From assembly GCA_001304995.1 (NCBI GenBank), contig BBZU01000015.1, positions 1-63,292 of the forward strand: a DNA stretch of 63,292 nt, in the 5' to 3' direction. A program made the translations under genes and the position numbers. Positions 59,683-63,292 of this stretch are shown one piece after another (positions within the stretch are counted from its first letter, which is position 1; each line of letters begins with the position of its first letter). Below the pieces are notes generated by a model that did not search any database, was not told the DNA's origin, and saw nothing but the letters and a program-made list of their open reading frames with translations. The stretch comes from Clostridia bacterium UC5.1-1D10. Lineage in GTDB: Bacteria > Bacillota > Clostridia > Lachnospirales > Anaerotignaceae.

Positions 59683-59981
59683 CCCAATTCCTCCTTCCAG
59701 CGGTCCAGATACCGTTTGCACAGGGTATCCGCTTCTTTTATATCATCTTCCGTCAGTTCCCGTCTGCCTTTGGTCAGTTCAATCTCCAGATAAGTCCGGT
59801 AATCATCGGATAGGAGGTCAAACAGTTCCCTGGGAGTATGGCACACCTCGCCGGTACAATAGTGAAAGTCCTGGTCAAACTCAACCCTTACACATCCATG
59901 ACGGCTGATATAAACTTCGATGGTCTTATCTGCGGCCAGGTAGTCCGCAAAAATCTCTAACACTTTTTCAAAGGTCAGCAT
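59679..59981 (-). CDS. conserved small soluble protein of the element, unknown
   Basis: A 100-residue acidic protein MLTFEKVLEIFADYLAADKT ending CKRYLDRWKEELG. GGAG lies nine bases before the ATG. Similar frames accompany CD1845 proteins in Tn1549-like elements; no domain is recognised. Confidence 0.65.
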   Translation of the reverse strand: MLTFEKVLEIFADYLAADKTIEVYISRHGCVRVEFDQDFHYCTGEVCHTPRELFDLLSDDYRTYLEIELTKGRRELTEDDIKEADTLCKRYLDRWKEELG

Positions 59982-60127
59982 CTGTTTTCACTCCTTTGCT
60001 TCTATTCTATTTCATATTATCCGGTATGGACAGGCAAAAGACAAGGATACCGGCAAAAAGAAAAAGCGGAGGGAGGTGCGGCGAAGAAACGCCGTTCCTC
60101 CCTCCGCAAATGGAGTGTCTATCCCTG

Positions 60128-60466
60128 TTATGAAAGTTTAGAAAGCTGGGTAAGGATTTCCTTCACTCCCTCCCATAACTGCTCCTGCCGCTGGGATATA
60201 TCCTCCAGATCGGCATCATAAACCCGCCCGGTCTCATGCACTTTGCGGGTTAGCTGATTTAAGTTGTTGCTGGAATATCGCATAAGGGAAACCAGTTCTT
60301 TCAGCTCCGGTAAATCCAGCTGCACCACATAGCCATCCAAAGCCATCTTCCGCAGATAGGCACTCAGGTTTTCTGTCCCATATTGCTGCATCTTTTGACG
60401 GATCAATTCCAATTCTTCTGCGGACACCCAAAACAAAACCGGAACATCCCGCTTACGCTTTGCCAT
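60128..60466 (-). CDS. mobC: mobilization protein MobC (relaxosome accessory)
   Basis: A 112-residue protein with a ribbon-helix-helix-like N terminus (VPVLFWVSAEELELIRQKMQ) and the MobC motif YSSNNLNQLTRKVHETG near residue 75. It helps the relaxase melt and nick oriT. The ATG lies six bases after GGAGC and overlaps the end of the DUF3849 gene region, so it is part of the same transcript. It is separated from its relaxase by about 2.9 kb of inserted genes. Confidence 0.88.
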   Translation of the reverse strand: MAKRKRDVPVLFWVSAEELELIRQKMQQYGTENLSAYLRKMALDGYVVQLDLPELKELVSLMRYSSNNLNQLTRKVHETGRVYDADLEDISQRQEQLWEGVKEILTQLSKLS

Positions 60467-60468
60467 AG

Positions 60469-61275
60469 TTATCGCTCCGGCTCCCGTTTCTTCGGTGCGG
60501 CAGGCTTATGGGCAGGCAGTTCCTGCTTGAGCTTTTGCAGGACAGAGCCTTTTTCTTTCTCCTGAACGGTCTTTCGAGCCTGTCTTGTAAACAGGTCTAC
60601 AAGTCCCGGATTGACCTGATCTACTACCAGATAAGCATTGCGGCGAAACGCTTCTTTGTCCTCCGGCATAGGAATGGTCTTTGCCCATGCTTTGTTGTCA
60701 CGGGAGATCCGCCCATCTGCATCCTTATGCTGAATGGTATTGGCGAGAATAAAGTTCATTCGCTCCGGTCCGAATTTCTCCATGACCTCCTGCACCGCAG
60801 AAGCGGTATCCAGTCGGTTGTCTCCGTAGTGGGTGCTGATTGCCTGCTCAATGGCAACTTTACAGGAAAAATTCGCCTGGTCAGACAGCCAATATGCGTC
60901 TGTTTCTCCATGCTTAGTCGCGTATGAAGCAGAATGAAGATAAACTACCATGGGATTAAGTTCTTCTGGCTCTCTGCATACCTCATTGGCCCGGCTTTCA
61001 ATGCTGTCCCTTATTACATCCATATAGCCGGTCTCCAGCTTTTCAAAATAGCGGTACACATCCGCCAGCGGAGAGGGAGACTCCAAAAGAGCCTGTGCCT
61101 GTGCATCTGTCAACTCCAGTTCCTCCATCGCCATCACGATGTCCTCACGGATGGTGTACTCATAGGTGTGGTGCAGGATTTCTTCCGGGGACTGGCTTTT
61201 CAGCCAGTCCCTGTACTTATCCTGCTCGGCAGCCATCTTTTCATAAAGGGCTGTATTCAGATCGTTGGTATTCAT
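60469..61275 (-). CDS. DUF3849 domain protein of the element
   Basis: A 268-residue soluble protein. DUF3849 covers about 85-215 (MVVYLHSASYATKHGETDAYWLS near 105 and CKVAIEQAISTHYGDNRLDT). A basic C-terminal tail (LPAHKPAAPKKREPER) may bind DNA. The family is confined to conjugative elements, next to the SNF2/methylase gene as here. Start at 61275, nine bases after AGGAGG. Function unknown. Confidence 0.82.
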   Translation of the reverse strand: MNTNDLNTALYEKMAAEQDKYRDWLKSQSPEEILHHTYEYTIREDIVMAMEELELTDAQAQALLESPSPLADVYRYFEKLETGYMDVIRDSIESRANEVCREPEELNPMVVYLHSASYATKHGETDAYWLSDQANFSCKVAIEQAISTHYGDNRLDTASAVQEVMEKFGPERMNFILANTIQHKDADGRISRDNKAWAKTIPMPEDKEAFRRNAYLVVDQVNPGLVDLFTRQARKTVQEKEKGSVLQKLKQELPAHKPAAPKKREPER

Positions 61276-61276
61276 G

Positions 61277-63292
61277 TTATCGCACCTCCTCATGCTGTTT
61301 GGGTTTCTTGTCGGTACTGCGGGGCGGCACCGGGCGTTTCAGATGGTCCAATACCGAAGGCCGTGTGCTTTTGGCAACGACAGCTTCAGCGTGTGCCTGT
61401 CCCTTTCCGTCGATGTTGAGCAGGGTATCTAGCTCCACCAGACGGGCGTTTTTGCTTCTCAGTTCTTCTTCATAAAGGAATGGCTTTCCGACTTCCTCCT
61501 TTGCGGCAGCCTGCTGCTGATAGAGGTTATCCAGCTGGGCCTTTGCCGCCTCCAGACGCTGGGGCATCTGGGCAAGGGCATTGTCGATACGGGTAAGGTT
61601 TCCGCGCGGGTCTGTACCAAGGGTTGCCCGGTGGGTCATCTGGCCTTTCAGCAGGAGCGTATATTCCTGTTTCCAAGCGGAAAATTCCACGGACATGGCA
61701 TAGCCCCGGTAGCTGCCGATCTGCACCGGATCGGAGGTTTTGACCTCCTTGCAGGCGTCCAAAAGGGCTGCACCGGCGTTCTCTTTATCGGTCAGCAGGT
61801 CGCCCCGGATCTCCATACCGGCAAAGCCGTCCTCCGGGTGCGGGTGAACTGCCAGAACCTCCAAGTCAGATTCAAAGCCCTTGATAAAGCCCTTGTGCTT
61901 TTCAATCTCCTCCGGGAAGTATTTGAGCAGCTGGTCCTCCAAGCGGTACTGCTTGCTCTGGTGGTCGGCTTTCATCAGCTTCAGGCGAGATACCTCCACA
62001 TCCAAATCCATACGCTCTTTGATACGGGGGTCTCCGGCGCACAGAGCCTTGATCTCGGCAAAACTGAGGGCGGTTTCATCCACATCATCGCAGGAGCGCA
62101 CCGGCGATTTAGAAGTCATGATCTGGCTGATGAATTTTTGTTTGTTTTCGACGGTTTGCCACAGGTAGGCATCGAAAGTCCCCTCGGTAACATAGCGGTA
62201 CACATGGACAAGGGGATTCTGGTTGCCCTGGCGCTCGATACGGCCCTTTCTCTGGGCAAGGTCTCCCGGTCTCCACGGGCAGTCCAGGTCATGAAGTGCC
62301 ACCAGACGGTCCTGCACATTGGTGCCTGCACCCATCTTGGCGGTGCTGCCCATAAGCACACGCACCTGACCGGTACGGACTTTGGAGAACAGCTCCTTCT
62401 TCCTGACTTCAGTGTTTGCTTCATGGATAAAAGCGATCTGGTCGGCAGGCATCCCCTGGGCAATGAGTTTCTGACGAATATCGTCATATACCGTAAAGGC
62501 CGGTTCCTGCTCCGGCAGGGGCACAGCACCTTCCAGTGCATGAAGCAGCGGATTATCCAGCGTTTTCGCCGCCTTGCTTGCAGGGGCTTTTGCCTGCGGG
62601 GTAGAAATATCGCAGAACACCAGCTGGGTCAGCTTGTCAGCTTCGCCATCCCGCCAGATCTGCATGATATTGTCCACACACTGATTGACCTTTGTGCCGG
62701 GTTCGTCCGGCAGCAGCTGGTTGACGATCCTCTGGTCCAGTCCCAGCTTTCGGCCATCCGAGGTAATTTTGAGCATATTGTCCTGGGACGGGTCAACGCT
62801 GCCGCTGTGTACCAGCGATGCGCGCTCGGAAAGAGCCTTGACCATTTCCTTCTGATGTCCGGTAGGCTGCGCCACGATATTGTGGTATTCCACTTCCGGG
62901 GTAGGAAGATTCAACTGGTCGGCAGTCTTGATGTCCGCCACTTCTTTGAACAGGTTCATCAGCTCCGGCAGGTTAAAGAACTTGCTGAATCTCGTTCTTG
63001 CCCGGTAGCCGGTTCCCTCCGGTGCCAGCTCCAATGCTGTGACAGTCTCCCCAAATCGGGAAGCCCAGCAGTCGAAGTGGGTCATGTTCAGTTCTTGCAG
63101 GCGTTCATACTGGAGATAACGCTGCATGGTGTAAAGCTCGGTCATGGAGTTGCTGACCGGGGTGCCGGTGGCAAAGATCACGCCACGGTTTCCGGTGATC
63201 TCATCCATATAGCGGCACTTGGCAAACATATCGGAGGATTTCTGTGCGTCCGATGTGGATAAGCCTGCCACATTTCGCATTTTGGTGTATAG
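61277..63292 (-). CDS. SNF2-family helicase/DNA methylase giant protein of the element (C-terminal part, runs off the window)
   Basis: At least 671 residues, open at the right edge. SNF2/DEAD-type helicase motifs are present: TGTPVSNSMTELYTMQRYL, VRVLMGSTAKMGAGTNVQD (motif V region) and DCPWRPGDLAQRKGRIERQG (motif VI). A long C-terminal region with DUF-type repeats follows and ends HEEVR. In related elements these proteins exceed 2000 residues and carry an N-6 adenine methylase and Walker A domain upstream, which would lie beyond the window. They may protect or process element DNA on entry. It ends two bases before the DUF3849 start. Confidence 0.87.
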   Translation of the reverse strand, partial: LYTKMRNVAGLSTSDAQKSSDMFAKCRYMDEITGNRGVIFATGTPVSNSMTELYTMQRYLQYERLQELNMTHFDCWASRFGETVTALELAPEGTGYRARTRFSKFFNLPELMNLFKEVADIKTADQLNLPTPEVEYHNIVAQPTGHQKEMVKALSERASLVHSGSVDPSQDNMLKITSDGRKLGLDQRIVNQLLPDEPGTKVNQCVDNIMQIWRDGEADKLTQLVFCDISTPQAKAPASKAAKTLDNPLLHALEGAVPLPEQEPAFTVYDDIRQKLIAQGMPADQIAFIHEANTEVRKKELFSKVRTGQVRVLMGSTAKMGAGTNVQDRLVALHDLDCPWRPGDLAQRKGRIERQGNQNPLVHVYRYVTEGTFDAYLWQTVENKQKFISQIMTSKSPVRSCDDVDETALSFAEIKALCAGDPRIKERMDLDVEVSRLKLMKADHQSKQYRLEDQLLKYFPEEIEKHKGFIKGFESDLEVLAVHPHPEDGFAGMEIRGDLLTDKENAGAALLDACKEVKTSDPVQIGSYRGYAMSVEFSAWKQEYTLLLKGQMTHRATLGTDPRGNLTRIDNALAQMPQRLEAAKAQLDNLYQQQAAAKEEVGKPFLYEEELRSKNARLVELDTLLNIDGKGQAHAEAVVAKSTRPSVLDHLKRPVPPRSTDKKPKQHEEVR

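Noticed and set aside
61631-63262. A 543-codon plus-strand frame opposite the SNF2-type gene
   Set aside because: Shadow of conserved helicase motifs on the minus strand.

Overview
The window looks like the chromosome of a low-to-mid GC anaerobic Firmicute of the class Clostridia, probably Lachnospirales. The evidence is strong AGGAGG ribosome binding sites, sodium:alanine symporters, a VanW/G5 protein, an Mrp-NifX-DUF134 trio, molybdenum hydroxylase genes, and an integrative element of the Tn1549-like clostridial type. The species cannot be fixed from the sequence alone. Almost every gene is on the minus strand.

Layout. 0-5 kb: a strong minus-strand promoter with a hairpin-rich leader leaving the left edge (rRNA-operon-like), a sirtuin, a CNNM/CorC membrane protein, a class I aminotransferase and an AIR-synthase-like protein. 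5-7 kb: a VanW/G5 cell-wall protein. 7-18 kb: one eight-gene operon of BatA-like/VWA membrane proteins, a lipoprotein, a coiled-coil protein, an ABC-2 exporter and a large exported protein. 18-21.6 kb: a UvrD-type helicase, a diverging GT4 glycosyltransferase and tRNA-Arg(ACG). 21.7-25 kb: two near-identical Na+:alanine symporters. 25.5-30 kb: an EEP phosphatase, an amidohydrolase and the NifX-Mrp-DUF134 operon. 30.1-36.5 kb: an APC permease and a xanthine-dehydrogenase-type molybdoenzyme operon with its cytidylyltransferase-like maturase, bracketed by two inverted copies of a ~160 bp repeat. 36.5-42.2 kb: a MarR-controlled heterodimeric ABC exporter and two membrane proteins of unknown function.

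42.4 kb to the right edge: an integrative conjugative/mobilizable element inserted in the 3' end of rpsI. The junction holds the last 15 codons of S9, its stop codon and the displaced rpsI terminator. The element carries two tyrosine recombinases, a putative excisionase, an XRE regulator, a sigma-70-like factor, a relaxase, MobC, a DUF3849 protein and the C-terminal part of a giant SNF2/methylase protein. Its cargo is a seven-gene operon: AraC regulator, MptD/Trep_Strep ECF S component, EcfT, fused double EcfA, two half-size ABC exporters-by-fold, and a DtxR-type repressor with an iron-type Cys ligand. I read this as a metal-chelate or heme uptake system. The element also carries a PBECR4 nuclease-like gene preceded by a promoter, a structured ~170 nt RNA and a terminator, and an orphan AbiEi antitoxin.

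Caution: about 16 otherwise well conserved genes are broken by single-base indels, mostly in homopolymer runs of 5-7. Restoring one base each time gives a full-length family member. This points to an unpolished long-read assembly rather than mass gene decay. I give the reconstructed gene spans and say where each break lies.
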